Below are positions 9,596-18,166 of a DNA stretch of 64,000 nt, one piece after another. Positions within the stretch are counted from its first letter, which is position 1. Each line of letters opens with the position of its first letter. The stretch comes from Alphaproteobacteria bacterium. GTDB lineage: Bacteria; Pseudomonadota; Alphaproteobacteria; Reyranellales; Reyranellaceae. The translations under genes and the position numbers were made by a program. The stretch lies in contig JAFKFL010000010.1 in assembly GCA_017308235.1 (NCBI GenBank), positions 248,001 to 312,000 of the forward strand. The letters are read 5' to 3'. A model generated the notes under the pieces. It worked only from the letters and a program-made list of their open reading frames with translations, was not told where the DNA came from and ran no database searches.

Positions 9596-10258
9596 TCAGC
9601 CCTTGGGCTGTGGGACGATGCGGAGGTAGGGCTTCAGGGTCTTCCAACCGTTGGGATACTTGGCTTTGGCCTGCTCGTCGGTCACCGCCGGCGGGATGAT
9701 GACGTCGCCGCCGTTCTTCCAGTTCACGGGCGTCGCCACCATGTGCTTGGCCGTGAGCTGAACCGAATCGAGCACCCGCAGCACCTCGTCGAAGTTGCGC
9801 CCGGTGTTCATCGGGTAGGTGAGCATCGCCTTGATCTTCTTGTCCGGGCCGATCACGAACACCGAGCGTACGGTGGCGTTGTCGGCGGCGGTGCGGCCCT
9901 CCGAAGTCGTGCCGGCGCCCTCGGGCAGCATGTCGTAGGCGGTCGCGACCTTGAGCTCGGGATCGCCGATCATCGGGTAGGTGACGGCATGTCCCTGCGT
10001 CTCCTCGATGTCCTTGGCCCACTTCGAATGGTTGGCGACCGGGTCGACCGAGAGGCCGACGATCTTGGTGTTGCGCTTGTCGAACTCGGGCTTGAGGCCG
10101 GCCATGTAGCCGAGTTCGGTGGTGCACACCGGGGTGAAGTCCTTGGGGTGCGAGAACAGGATCGCCCAGCCCTCGCCGATCCACTTGTGGAACTCGATCG
10201 GACCCTGTGTCGTCTCGGCCTTGAAGTCAGGCGCCGTGGAATTGATGCGTAGTGTCAT
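9596..10258 (-). CDS. 1-Cys peroxiredoxin (Prx6 type)
   Basis: This 220-residue protein reduces peroxides through a single peroxidatic cysteine, Cys45 in DFTPVCTTE. No second cysteine is present anywhere in the chain, which is the definition of the 1-Cys class. The long C-terminal extension (GGDVIIPPAVTDEQA and PYLRIVPQPK) is characteristic of the Prx6 branch. The start at 10258 is supported by AGGAG nine bases upstream; an in-frame start at 10282 would place that site inside the gene. An AraC-type regulator gene on the same strand ends 60 bases upstream and could control it, although no operator was identified. Confidence 0.93.
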   Translation of the reverse strand: MTLRINSTAPDFKAETTQGPIEFHKWIGEGWAILFSHPKDFTPVCTTELGYMAGLKPEFDKRNTKIVGLSVDPVANHSKWAKDIEETQGHAVTYPMIGDPELKVATAYDMLPEGAGTTSEGRTAADNATVRSVFVIGPDKKIKAMLTYPMNTGRNFDEVLRVLDSVQLTAKHMVATPVNWKNGGDVIIPPAVTDEQAKAKYPNGWKTLKPYLRIVPQPKG

Positions 10259-10318
10259 GACTCTAATCTCCTCTTGGAGCACTCGGGCGCTGCCGTAGCA
10301 GACCGATCCGCCTTATCA

Positions 10319-11455
10319 CTATGCGATTTGGGCATGAAATGCGCCGAGCTCTATACGCCGATGATTTCTCACTCGGTTGTGATGCAACGTATCGGAAGGC
10401 CGTTCGCCGAACCGTTGGCGATAGGCCTGCGCGAAACGGCCCAGCTCCCAGAAGCCATATCCCAGGGCCACTCGGGTGACCTGTGTTGTTCCGGGATCGG
10501 CGTTCAATAGCGTCTCGCGAACATGATCGAGCCGCCGGGCGCGGGCATATTGCGTGGCGCCCTGGCCGAGGAACTCCAGGCAGGCCAGGTTGAGGGTTCG
10601 CCGGGCAACACCCAGGGCCGCACAGATATCCGGCATGGAAAGCATCTCGGCCGGTCGCTCGAGCATCACCTGCTCGAATTGGGTGACGATCTGCCGATGA
10701 CGCCGCAATGCCGCGCGATCGCGGCTGGCCTGACCCTGGGTGAGGCAAACAAGCAGTGCCTCCGTGATCGCGCCGGCCAACGCCTTGGCCGATTCCGGCG
10801 AGGCGATGACCCAAGGACTTTCCTCGGCGATGCGAGCTGCGTCCCTCGTCAGGGAGACGAGCCGGGCCAGCGCCGCTTTGGGGGCGAGGAACAGCCGGTC
10901 ATCGTTCAACGGGATCTTGGGATCGAGCCCCGTCACGCCCGGCCCCTGCACTGCCATCAGATCGAAGGGCGCTACCACGGCCGCATAGGGCCAGGGCTGG
11001 CCGGAGGGCGACGTGGCGAAAGCCTGTTCGTTGGGCCGATGGTGGAAGATGTGCCGGCGGTCGACCGTCCAGCCCGAGATGCGGCGCGCGGCGGCGGGCT
11101 CGGTGGCGAAGACAAAGACGTGCGAGTTCGGAATGCCCGCGGTGAAACTCACAGGCACTGAAGCATGGCCCAGGCCAATCCCAAGCCGATGGAGACCCAC
11201 TCGCGCGATCTTCGCGTGAAAGGTGCCGCCGATCGCGCCAACGAAGCGGGCCGCAGCAGCACCGCCGGCGAGATTGACGGTCGCCAGCGCATACGCTTCA
11301 GGATCGGAGAAGGTGAAGACCTGCGCCGCGGGAGGCGGCGCGGCAATTCCTTGGGCGGGCGTCAAATTCAGTCCTCGGGCGCCCCTGAAGGCGCCGCCAT
11401 CGTTAATGGCGGCCGTCGCGCCGGTTGTCAGCCCTCCATCCGGGTTAGCGCCCAT
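10319..11455 (-). CDS. AraC-family transcriptional regulator
   Basis: The product is about 378 residues with a C-terminal double helix-turn-helix of AraC type, seen as MPDICAALGVARRTLNLACLEFLG and VTRVALGYGFWELGRFAQAYRQRFGERPSDTL. The N-terminal 250 residues would be the sensing domain and resemble no effector domain that I recognise. The ATG at 11455 lies 28 bases inside the 3' end of the heparinase-like gene, so the two may be on one transcript; a later start is possible because the first 45 residues look low in complexity. Its target may be the peroxiredoxin gene just downstream, which is inference from position. Confidence 0.85.
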   Translation of the reverse strand: MGANPDGGLTTGATAAINDGGAFRGARGLNLTPAQGIAAPPPAAQVFTFSDPEAYALATVNLAGGAAAARFVGAIGGTFHAKIARVGLHRLGIGLGHASVPVSFTAGIPNSHVFVFATEPAAARRISGWTVDRRHIFHHRPNEQAFATSPSGQPWPYAAVVAPFDLMAVQGPGVTGLDPKIPLNDDRLFLAPKAALARLVSLTRDAARIAEESPWVIASPESAKALAGAITEALLVCLTQGQASRDRAALRRHRQIVTQFEQVMLERPAEMLSMPDICAALGVARRTLNLACLEFLGQGATQYARARRLDHVRETLLNADPGTTQVTRVALGYGFWELGRFAQAYRQRFGERPSDTLHHNRVRNHRRIELGAFHAQIA

Positions 11456-13176
11456 TTCACGGCGGCGCCTTCGGCCGGAATCTGGCCCACCAGCACGATC
11501 TGCTCGGTGCGGCGCTGGCGGCCCTCCTCGCCCAGATAGATGCTCTCGGCGAGACCAATGCCAGCGCCTGACGCGCGCAAGCGCCATCCGCGACCGCTCG
11601 GCAAGCGCATCAACACCGCCTGGCCGCTTTGCGCCAGGGTCGCCTTGACCGCGGGATGCAGATGGAAGCGCACGATGAAGCGCTTATCGGGACTGGTCAC
11701 GAGCCGCCCTTCGGGGCCGGTGAACATATCCTCGCCGCGCAGATCGCCGCCGTCCGGCGAGAGCCACAGGCGGCGACGATGGATGATGCCGAACAGCGAG
11801 CGGTAGCCATCGTGGCTCATGTCGAGCCATTGCGCGCCCTGGTCTTCGGCACGATCCACCAGCACGTTGCCGGCGCGATACTCGAGTGCGCCGTGATCGG
11901 TGATCTCGCTCGAATTGGTATCGTCGACCACGGCCGTCGAGTGCGCTGCCGTGAAACGCATGAAGCGCCGCCATTCGGTTGGCGCGCCGGGAAAGACTCC
12001 GCAATTCACGATCAGGCGCTCATGCGCAGCGCTCATTTCGAACGAGAGCGTGCCGGCGTGGGCCTGGCCATCCATGCCGCGGCCGGGCGGGCTGCCCGTA
12101 TCGGCGATCACGAGCGATGTACCGGCCGCGAGCCGCTGGAAGCCGCTGGCCAGCGCCATCGCCGGGGCGCCTTCGCCCGAACCCGAACGCGCCAGCGCGA
12201 GATCGATCAAGGCACGATCACCTTCCCAGGTGCCGTTGAACAGCGCGAGCCCGCCATCGCCATGCCGGAAGAAACGCAGCATCGGCGCCAGCCGATCGAT
12301 CGCCGCGCCGAGCTCCGCCGGGAATTTGTGCTCGGCCGACGCGAGTGCGGCGCGGACATCGAGCAGATGACGCAGCACCACGACTTGCAGATGAGGCGCG
12401 CGCTCGGCGATCACACCATCATGAAGCACATAACGCTTCACGAAGCGCGCGAGCCGCGACACGGCCTGCTCCAGGCTCTTTTCGTAGTTCTTGCCTTCGC
12501 GCAGGAAAGCGAGGTCGGCGAAGATCACGGCCTTCAGCGCGGCCACCGCCTCATGGCCGGCAAGGCCGGTCCGAGAGGCGCGCTTGAGGTGCAGCCGCTG
12601 GCGCGCCAGCGAATGGACGAAGCGGCCGGCGAACGCGGGATCGGCGGCCGTCGCCAGCCAATCGTAGTGGCGGATCCATTCGACAATCCGGCTGGCCAGC
12701 ACATCGCGGCGCCAGGTCACCGCCGACCAGCGGCCCTCGCGCTCGATCCAGTCGTCGACCAGGCGCACCGCCAGTCCTGCACCGGCCGGATCGCCGCAAT
12801 CGCGCAGGTCGCGCAACCAAGCGAAACCGTTCAACGCGCCGAGCCAGAGATCGCTCGCGCTCGGCCGCTGCCATGCCGGATCCTGGTCGCTGGGGGCGAT
12901 CGACCCTGTTTCACCGCAGGCCGCCAGCGCCCCGGACAAGAGGCGCTGACCCGACACGGCATCGCCCGGCCAAGAATCAGGAGCAACCGCGAAGAAGGAA
13001 CCGGGCGTGCGATGACCCAACGTCATCAGATGCAGCGGAGCCGCGACGACGGCCTGACCCCACCGTGTAAGCTTGTCGGTGAGGCCGGGAGCCTGGGTGG
13101 CGGTGGAACGAACGGGCCGCGAGCCAGCCATCAAGGGCTCGCCCGGCCGTCGGGAGTCTGAGGCGACCAGTGTCAT
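11428..13176 (-). CDS. Heparinase II/III family protein
   Basis: The 582-residue protein has the two-domain layout of heparinase II/III proteins. An alpha-helical toroid comes first (about residues 90-320, with REGKNYEKSLEQAVSRLARFVKRY). A beta-sandwich follows, containing FNGTWEGDRALIDLALA, HAGTLSFEMSAAHERLIVNCG and HSTAVVDDTNSSEI. Known relatives act on acidic polysaccharides, but the alphaproteobacterial homologues lack a proven substrate. No signal peptide is obvious, so export is uncertain. It is divergent from hsp20, and its promoter must lie within the 230 bases that separate them. Confidence 0.88.
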   Translation of the reverse strand: MTLVASDSRRPGEPLMAGSRPVRSTATQAPGLTDKLTRWGQAVVAAPLHLMTLGHRTPGSFFAVAPDSWPGDAVSGQRLLSGALAACGETGSIAPSDQDPAWQRPSASDLWLGALNGFAWLRDLRDCGDPAGAGLAVRLVDDWIEREGRWSAVTWRRDVLASRIVEWIRHYDWLATAADPAFAGRFVHSLARQRLHLKRASRTGLAGHEAVAALKAVIFADLAFLREGKNYEKSLEQAVSRLARFVKRYVLHDGVIAERAPHLQVVVLRHLLDVRAALASAEHKFPAELGAAIDRLAPMLRFFRHGDGGLALFNGTWEGDRALIDLALARSGSGEGAPAMALASGFQRLAAGTSLVIADTGSPPGRGMDGQAHAGTLSFEMSAAHERLIVNCGVFPGAPTEWRRFMRFTAAHSTAVVDDTNSSEITDHGALEYRAGNVLVDRAEDQGAQWLDMSHDGYRSLFGIIHRRRLWLSPDGGDLRGEDMFTGPEGRLVTSPDKRFIVRFHLHPAVKATLAQSGQAVLMRLPSGRGWRLRASGAGIGLAESIYLGEEGRQRRTEQIVLVGQIPAEGAAVKWALTRMEG

Positions 13177-13317
13177 CGTCGTTTGTTCTTTTGGCCCGAC
13201 GAACGCCGCCGGGCGGTGAGGAGTAGCTGCAGTCTAACCGACCCGAATGGCCATGGCGATGCCTTGGCTGGTCGCAATTTAGCCCCGATCTTGTCCCGGG
13301 AAGGTCCTTCCGTGGGA

Positions 13318-13345
13318 CTTGAACGCCCCCCTGAAATCCCCAGAT
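13318..13345 (+). promoter_or_regulatory. Heat-shock (sigma-32/RpoH) type promoter of hsp20
   Basis: CTTGAA at 13318-13323 is followed after 14 bases by CCCCAGAT at 13338-13345. The well-known RpoH consensus is CTTGAA, a 13-15 base spacer, then CCCCATNT, so only one consensus base differs. A start near 13350-13355 would give a leader of about 55 bases before the hsp20 ATG at 13408. The match is read directly from the sequence; its use is inferred from the heat-shock gene downstream. Confidence 0.7.
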
Positions 13346-13369
13346 TCGTTCCAAGGAAGGCCGGCATGG

Positions 13370-13395
13370 CTTCCGAGCCACTCGCTCTACGGAGG
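13370..13395 (+). promoter_or_regulatory. Possible RNA thermometer hiding the hsp20 ribosome-binding site
   Basis: In the hsp20 leader, CUUCC (13370-13374) can pair with the Shine-Dalgarno GGAGG (13391-13395). The adjacent GAGC (13375-13378) can pair with GCUC (13384-13387), leaving a five-base loop and a three-base bulge (UAC). A competing small hairpin, TGGCT-TCCG-AGCCA (13367-13380), uses the same 5' arm. Stems of this kind, imperfect and covering the ribosome-binding site, are the known basis of ROSE-type thermometers of rhizobial small heat-shock genes. The sequence here does not match ROSE closely, so this is a structural proposal. Confidence 0.5.
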
Positions 13396-13407
13396 AGGGT
13401 GAAGATT

Positions 13408-13872
13408 ATGAGTCGCGTATCGATGTTCAATTCGCCTCTGCTGCTTGGTTTCGATCAGTTCGAGCGTACCCTCGATCGGCTGGCCAAGAGCGCTGAGGGC
13501 TACCCTCCCTACAATATCGAGAAGATCGGCGAGCATGGGCTGCGCATCACGCTCGCAGTCGCGGGTTTTTCCACCCATGACCTCGCGATCGAACTGGTGG
13601 AAAACCAGCTCACGGTGCGGGGTCGGCAAAACGACGATTCCGACCGCGTCTTTCTTCACCGCGGCATTGCCGCGCGTCAATTCCAGCGCGCCTTCATGCT
13701 GGCCGATGGCATCGAGGTGACAGGCGCAAGGCTGGACAATGGACTACTGGAAATCGACCTCGTGCGGCCCCTAGCCGAGCCGCGCGTGCGCACGATTCGC
13801 ATCGACTCGGGCAAGGAGAGCACTGCGAACCAGACAATCGACATCACCGCACGCCGTGTGGGACCGCGGTGA
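13408..13872 (+). CDS. Small heat-shock protein, Hsp20/IbpA family
   Basis: This 154-residue ATP-independent holdase binds unfolding proteins. The alpha-crystallin domain spans about residues 25-130 (YNIEKIGEHGLRITLAVAGF, IELVENQLTVRGRQ, FLHRGIAARQFQRAFMLADG), and the N-terminal SPLLLGFDQFERTLDRL is typical of class A alphaproteobacterial IbpA-like proteins. The start at 13408 follows a strong GGAGGAGGG site; longer in-frame starts upstream would cross the promoter. It is followed 15 bases later by a DUF1150 gene, the usual partner. Confidence 0.95.
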   Translation: MSRVSMFNSPLLLGFDQFERTLDRLAKSAEGYPPYNIEKIGEHGLRITLAVAGFSTHDLAIELVENQLTVRGRQNDDSDRVFLHRGIAARQFQRAFMLADGIEVTGARLDNGLLEIDLVRPLAEPRVRTIRIDSGKESTANQTIDITARRVGPR

Positions 13873-13887
13873 GTCTAGGAGGTCATT

Positions 13888-14121
13888 ATGGTCAATAGCC
13901 AGATCAACAAGCCGAGCGCCTTCACGCCCCTCGCCGACGACGCTTTCCTGAGCCTCGGTGCGCAGCAGATCGCCTACATCAAGTCGGTGAACCTGCCTGA
14001 CGGTGCACATGCCGTGGCGATCTTTTCCGCCGACGGCAAACCGATGGCAGCGGCGCCCTCATTCGAGGTCGCCGAGGCGCTTCTGCGCCAGCACGATCTC
14101 GAGCCAGCGCTGGTGCACTGA
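13888..14121 (+). CDS. DUF1150 family protein
   Basis: The 77-residue protein resembles DUF1150, a family characteristically encoded straight after small heat-shock genes in alphaproteobacteria. Visible features are a central GAQQIAYIKSV and a C-terminal amphipathic ASFEVAEALLRQHDLEP-like helix. AGGAGG lies just before the ATG. Function is unknown; membership of the heat-shock operon suggests a stress role. A strong hairpin follows the stop. Confidence 0.88.
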   Translation: MVNSQINKPSAFTPLADDAFLSLGAQQIAYIKSVNLPDGAHAVAIFSADGKPMAAAPSFEVAEALLRQHDLEPALVH

Positions 14122-14133
14122 TCACAATGCGAA

Positions 14134-14159
14134 GCAGAGCGCCTTAGGCGGCGCTCTGC
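14134..14159. terminator. Bidirectional hairpin between the DUF1150 gene and ptsN
   Basis: GCAGAGCGCC (14134-14143) pairs perfectly with GGCGCTCTGC (14150-14159) around TTAGGC. It sits between the convergent DUF1150 and ptsN genes and covers the ptsN stop codon, which lies in the loop. Ten uninterrupted GC-rich pairs make it a good shared terminator. Confidence 0.7.
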
Positions 14160-14614
14160 GCCTGGACGGCCTCGACGAGGAGAGCGTAAAGCGCGTCGGC
14201 CTTGTCGGTGGCACGCAGCTTTTCGACCAAGGTACGGTCGCGCAGCAGACGTGAGACTCGGGCCAACGCCTTCAGGTGGTCTGCGCCAGCACCCTCAGGC
14301 GCGACCAGCAGGAAGACAAGGTCCACCGGGCGCTCGTCGATCGAGTCGAAGTCGACCGGTTGTGCGAGCCGTGCAAATAGTCCTACCGGGGCCGAAAGGG
14401 TCGGCATCCGCCCATGCGGAATGGCAATGCCGCTGCCGATACCCGTCGACCCCAGCCGCTCACGTTCCAGCAGGCGATCAAACAGGCGGCGCTCGTCGAG
14501 CTTGAACAGGGTGGCGGTACGGCTTGCCAATTCCCCGATCAACGCCTTCTTGCCGGACGCCTTCACGCAAGCCAGGACAGCGTCCGGGCCGGGCAGTAAA
14601 TCGGCGATTTCCAC
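14144..14614 (-). CDS. ptsN: Nitrogen-regulatory PTS EIIA component (PtsN)
   Basis: The 156-residue EIIA-Ntr protein is phosphorylated on a histidine by the PTSNtr relay (PtsP-NPr) and links nitrogen and carbon status to potassium transport and other targets. The phospho-acceptor is His67 in GIAIPHGRM. The fold is recognisable by GELASRTATLFKLDERRLFDRLLERE. It lies 116 bases downstream of rpoN on the same strand, the usual neighbourhood, but the ribosome hibernation factor gene normally found between them is missing. Confidence 0.94.
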   Translation of the reverse strand: MEIADLLPGPDAVLACVKASGKKALIGELASRTATLFKLDERRLFDRLLERERLGSTGIGSGIAIPHGRMPTLSAPVGLFARLAQPVDFDSIDERPVDLVFLLVAPEGAGADHLKALARVSRLLRDRTLVEKLRATDKADALYALLVEAVQAQSAA

Positions 14615-14730
14615 AATCTCACCAACAGGTTAGCTGCTCGGGCCCGTAATTCGCCCGGCGCGAAGTGCGCCCCTATAAGCGCCTCCACCGGACCGGTCAA
14701 GCCCACTCGGAATGGCTCGAATGGGGTAGG

Positions 14731-16251
14731 TCAGTCGGCCGGGCCAGCCAAAGCAGGCTGCAGAGCTGGCGGTGGCACACGAACGAGACCGAGGCGGCCG
14801 AGGCGCCGCCGCTCGGCGGATGAGGGGATCCGCATCGCTTCACGATATTTGGCGACGGTGCGTCGTGCGATCTCGATACCCTCGTCTTTCAAGAGGGCGA
14901 CGATGCGATCGTCCGACAAAGGCTGGCTGGCATTCTCGCCGCCAACGAGATGGCGAATGCGCGAGCGCACGGCTTCGGACGAAACCATCACACCTGGCGT
15001 GCGCGCCGGCAGCGCTGACGTGAAGAAGTACTTCAGCTCATAAATGCCGTGCGGCGCGGCGATATATTTGTTCGAAGTGACGCGGCTCACCGTACTCTCA
15101 TGCAGTTCGGTGGCGATCGCGATGTCGCGCAGCACCATTGGCTTGAGAACGCTCACGCCATGGCAGAAGAAACCGTCCTGCTGACGCACGATCTCACGCG
15201 CCACCTTGAGAATGGTCGTCGCGCGTTGCTCCAGCGTCTTCACCAGCCAGTTGGCGGACTGGAAGCGTTCGGCGACGAACTCGCGATCGGCCTTGGCACG
15301 GATGCCCTTCATCAGGGTCGCGTGATAGTTCCGGTCGATCAGTACCTTGGGCAGCGCCTCGCTGTTGAGCTCGACGTGCCAGCCTTCCTCGCCGGTCTCC
15401 GCGTCCTTCACCTGGGTCAGCAAAAGATCAGGGGTCACAGGCTGGATGGGCTCGAATTCGAACCTCTGGCCCGGCCGAGGATCGAGTGTGCGCAGCTCCG
15501 CCAGCATGTCGCGCAGATCTTCCTCGTCAATGCCGCAACGACGACGAAGCTGACTCAGCTCGCCGGCCGCCACCAGATCGAGATGGGCGAGAAAGGTCTT
15601 CATGAGAGGATCGAGCCGGTCGCGTTCCGCGAGCTGTGCCCCGAGACACTCGGCCAGTGTGCGCGCAAAAAGGCCCGACGGCTCGATCGCGCGTAGCTTG
15701 GCCCATACCTGCTCGACAGTCTCGATCGGGACCTCGAGAGCTTGCGCGACAGCGCCGGCTTCCATCCGGCAATAGCCCGCCTCATCGAGGCCCTCGGCCA
15801 ATTTGAGCGCGATGCGCCGCTCGTCTGCATCGCCGAAAATCAAATCGATCTGCCCGAGCACGTGCGACGCGAGAGAGACCGGCCGCTCGGCCACGAAGTT
15901 GAGAGCGTCGGCCACTTCCTCGCGGGCACCTGTTCGGCTCGCCAATCCATCGCCGCCACGATCCGCGAGGTCACCCGTCCACCGGTCGTCGGCATCGGCC
16001 AAGGCCGGGGCAGCGGCTGCCAGCACCTCAGCGGTATCGGCCGACACTTCGGCGACGGCCGGCTCGTGCTCGTCTATCGAGCCGTCATCCGACGGCTGCT
16101 CCTGAAGCAGCGGGTTCTTTTCGAGCTCCTGCTGGATGAAGGCGGCAAGTTCCAGATGCGAGAACTGCAGCAGCTTGATGGCCTGCTGGAGCTGCGGCGT
16201 CATCGCCAGCGTCTGGCGGGACGTCAGAAGGAGGCTCGGACCAATACGCAT
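14731..16251 (-). CDS. rpoN: RNA polymerase sigma-54 factor
   Basis: The 506-residue sigma-54 directs transcription from -24/-12 promoters with AAA+ activators. Region I is intact (LLLTSRQTLAMTPQLQQAIKLL then ELEKNPLL). An acidic region II follows near residues 50-100, and the C-terminal RpoN box reads ARRTVAKYRE. Alphaproteobacterial sigma-54 usually governs nitrogen assimilation and other functions. Glutamate synthase genes lie a few kilobases away, but no clear -24/-12 promoter was found in front of them. Confidence 0.97.
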   Translation of the reverse strand: MRIGPSLLLTSRQTLAMTPQLQQAIKLLQFSHLELAAFIQQELEKNPLLQEQPSDDGSIDEHEPAVAEVSADTAEVLAAAAPALADADDRWTGDLADRGGDGLASRTGAREEVADALNFVAERPVSLASHVLGQIDLIFGDADERRIALKLAEGLDEAGYCRMEAGAVAQALEVPIETVEQVWAKLRAIEPSGLFARTLAECLGAQLAERDRLDPLMKTFLAHLDLVAAGELSQLRRRCGIDEEDLRDMLAELRTLDPRPGQRFEFEPIQPVTPDLLLTQVKDAETGEEGWHVELNSEALPKVLIDRNYHATLMKGIRAKADREFVAERFQSANWLVKTLEQRATTILKVAREIVRQQDGFFCHGVSVLKPMVLRDIAIATELHESTVSRVTSNKYIAAPHGIYELKYFFTSALPARTPGVMVSSEAVRSRIRHLVGGENASQPLSDDRIVALLKDEGIEIARRTVAKYREAMRIPSSAERRRLGRLGLVRVPPPALQPALAGPAD

Positions 16252-16363
16252 TTACCCTCACCTGGAAGGCCATACTAAGCCTCCAGACAGAGCTAAGCAA
16301 AATCCGTGCCAATCCTCAGCCCGACGCACAACCGGCACCGCAGGATTCGAGACTCAACTGGTT

Positions 16364-16975
16364 TCAGTGCTCAAAAATATCGACGTCAGGCCAGCCAGCG
16401 ACATCCAGACGGGCACGGGTGGGAAGAAAGCGGAAGGTGGCCTGCGCCAGCTCGGTCCGCCCTTCGCGCTCGAGCAAGGCATCGAGTTTGGTCTTCAGGG
16501 CATGCAGGTGCAGGACGTCGGAGGCAGCATAGGCGAGCTGCTCCTCCGTGAGCGTATCGGCGCCCCAGTCCGACGTCTGCTGCTGCTTGGAAAGATCGAC
16601 CCCCAAAAGCTCGCGACAGAGGTCCTTGAGGCCGAACCTGTCAGTGAAGGTCCGCGTCAGCTTGGCCGCGATCTTGGTGCAGTAGACCGGCTCGCAGCGC
16701 ACGCCGAGCGCGTGCTCGAGGACAGCGATATCGAAGCGGCCGAAATGGAACAGCTTCAGAACCTTGGGATCAGCCAGCAACGCCGCGAGATTTGGCGCCG
16801 CGATCCGTCCGCGCGGCATCTGAACCAGGTGCACGTTGCCGTCGCCGGCGGAAAGCTGGACGAGGCACAACCGGTCGCGATGCGGGTTGAGCCCCATCGT
16901 CTCGGTATCGATCGCCACCACCGGGCCGAACTTGAGGTCGGCGGGAAGATCGCCGTGATGAAGCTTGTTGGTCAT
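16364..16975 (-). CDS. rnd: Ribonuclease D (short form)
   Basis: This 203-residue DEDD-family 3'-5' exonuclease acts on the 3' ends of stable RNAs. The Exo motifs are visible: IDTETMGL (Exo I), FHFGRFDIAVL (Exo II) and YAASDVLHL (Exo III, with the tyrosine of the DEDDy class). The HRDC domains of the E. coli enzyme are absent, as in many alphaproteobacterial short forms. The tRNA-Leu gene lies just upstream on the same strand, which is a suggestive but unproven link. Confidence 0.9.
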   Translation of the reverse strand: MTNKLHHGDLPADLKFGPVVAIDTETMGLNPHRDRLCLVQLSAGDGNVHLVQMPRGRIAAPNLAALLADPKVLKLFHFGRFDIAVLEHALGVRCEPVYCTKIAAKLTRTFTDRFGLKDLCRELLGVDLSKQQQTSDWGADTLTEEQLAYAASDVLHLHALKTKLDALLEREGRTELAQATFRFLPTRARLDVAGWPDVDIFEH

Positions 16976-17000
16976 TTATCGGATGCCTCGCACGCCTGCA

Positions 17001-17085
<85 letters not shown>

Positions 17086-17200
17086 ACGGCATGCGGGCTA
17101 GTGCGGGCCGTGAGTTAGGGCGGCCCACAGCCGATGTCAACCGCAGCGCGGCTGCGGCGCCCTTTGCCAACCAACGGTGTTCGGCTATAGGCAGCAGGCC

Positions 17201-18166
17201 ATGAGCATAGAGCAAGTCACCGTCTTCGGCGGCAGCGGTTTCATCGGCCGTGTCGTCGTGCAGGCGCTCGCGCGCCAGGGCTATCAGGTCCGCGTCGCGG
17301 TGCGACGCCCCGACCTTGCCGATTCGGTCACCACGGCGGGCAACGTCGGCCAGGTGATGCTGATGCGCGCCAACATCCGGATGCCACGATCGGTCGCCGC
17401 CGCCGTGGCGGGCAGCCAGGCCGTGGTCAACGCGGCGGGCATTCCGTTCCAGCGCGGACGGCAACGCTACCAATCCGTCCATGTCGACGGGGCCCGGAAC
17501 ATCGCCGCCGCCTGCCGCGCGGCCGGTGTCGAGCGGTTGGTGCATGTTTCCGGCATCATCGGCGCCGAGCGCGGCTCGAAAAATCCGTTCATCCGGTCGA
17601 AGGGCGATGCCGAGCAGGCTGTCATCGGCGAGTTCGAGACGGCGACCTTCTTGCGCCCAAGCGTGGTGTTCGGGCCCAATGACCAGATCTTCAATCGCAT
17701 GGCCGGGATCGCCTCCACGGCGCCAATCGTGCCGGTGGTCGGCAGCGGCAAGGCCCGCGTTCAGCCGGTTTTCGTGGGCGATGTCGGCGACGCCGCCGTT
17801 GCGGTTTTGGCCCGGCCGGACACCGCCAGAAGCGTCTTCGAATTGGGCGGCCCGCTTGTCTATACGTACCGCGAACTTGCAGCCTTGGTGCTGCGCGAGA
17901 TCGGTCGGCGGCGGCCCATCGTTGGCGTGCCGGAGGGGCTGATGAAGATCGCGGGCTTCCTTGCCCAGCAGATCGCCATCGTCGGCCTCAGGCCGCCCCT
18001 GACTGCCGACCAGGTCGAGTTGATGTGCCACGACAACGTCGTTAGGGCGGGAGCCCTGTCACTCGAGACCTTGGGTATTCGGCCGACAGCAGTCGAAGCC
18101 ATTCTGCCGACCTATCTCGACCGCTTCCGCGCCGGCGGCCGCTACAGCCTGCACGTCTCCGCTTAG
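17201..18166 (+). CDS. NDUFA9-like NAD(P)-binding protein (complex I assembly/accessory type)
   Basis: The 321-residue atypical short-chain dehydrogenase has an N-terminal Rossmann motif VTVFGGSGFIGRVVVQAL and the stretch VNAAGIPFQRGRQRYQSVHVDGARN, as in the complex I NDUFA9 subunit family. Mitochondrial NDUFA9 is an accessory subunit of NADH dehydrogenase that stabilises the peripheral arm; alphaproteobacterial homologues are often named for it. No nuo genes are in the window. The ATG at 17201 was chosen because it starts directly at the Rossmann strand. Confidence 0.88.
   Translation: MSIEQVTVFGGSGFIGRVVVQALARQGYQVRVAVRRPDLADSVTTAGNVGQVMLMRANIRMPRSVAAAVAGSQAVVNAAGIPFQRGRQRYQSVHVDGARNIAAACRAAGVERLVHVSGIIGAERGSKNPFIRSKGDAEQAVIGEFETATFLRPSVVFGPNDQIFNRMAGIASTAPIVPVVGSGKARVQPVFVGDVGDAAVAVLARPDTARSVFELGGPLVYTYRELAALVLREIGRRRPIVGVPEGLMKIAGFLAQQIAIVGLRPPLTADQVELMCHDNVVRAGALSLETLGIRPTAVEAILPTYLDRFRAGGRYSLHVSA

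Noticed and set aside
11629..13161. 510-codon plus-strand frame opposite the heparinase II/III gene
   Set aside because: It is again an antisense shadow; the heparinase frame has recognisable motifs and this one has none.
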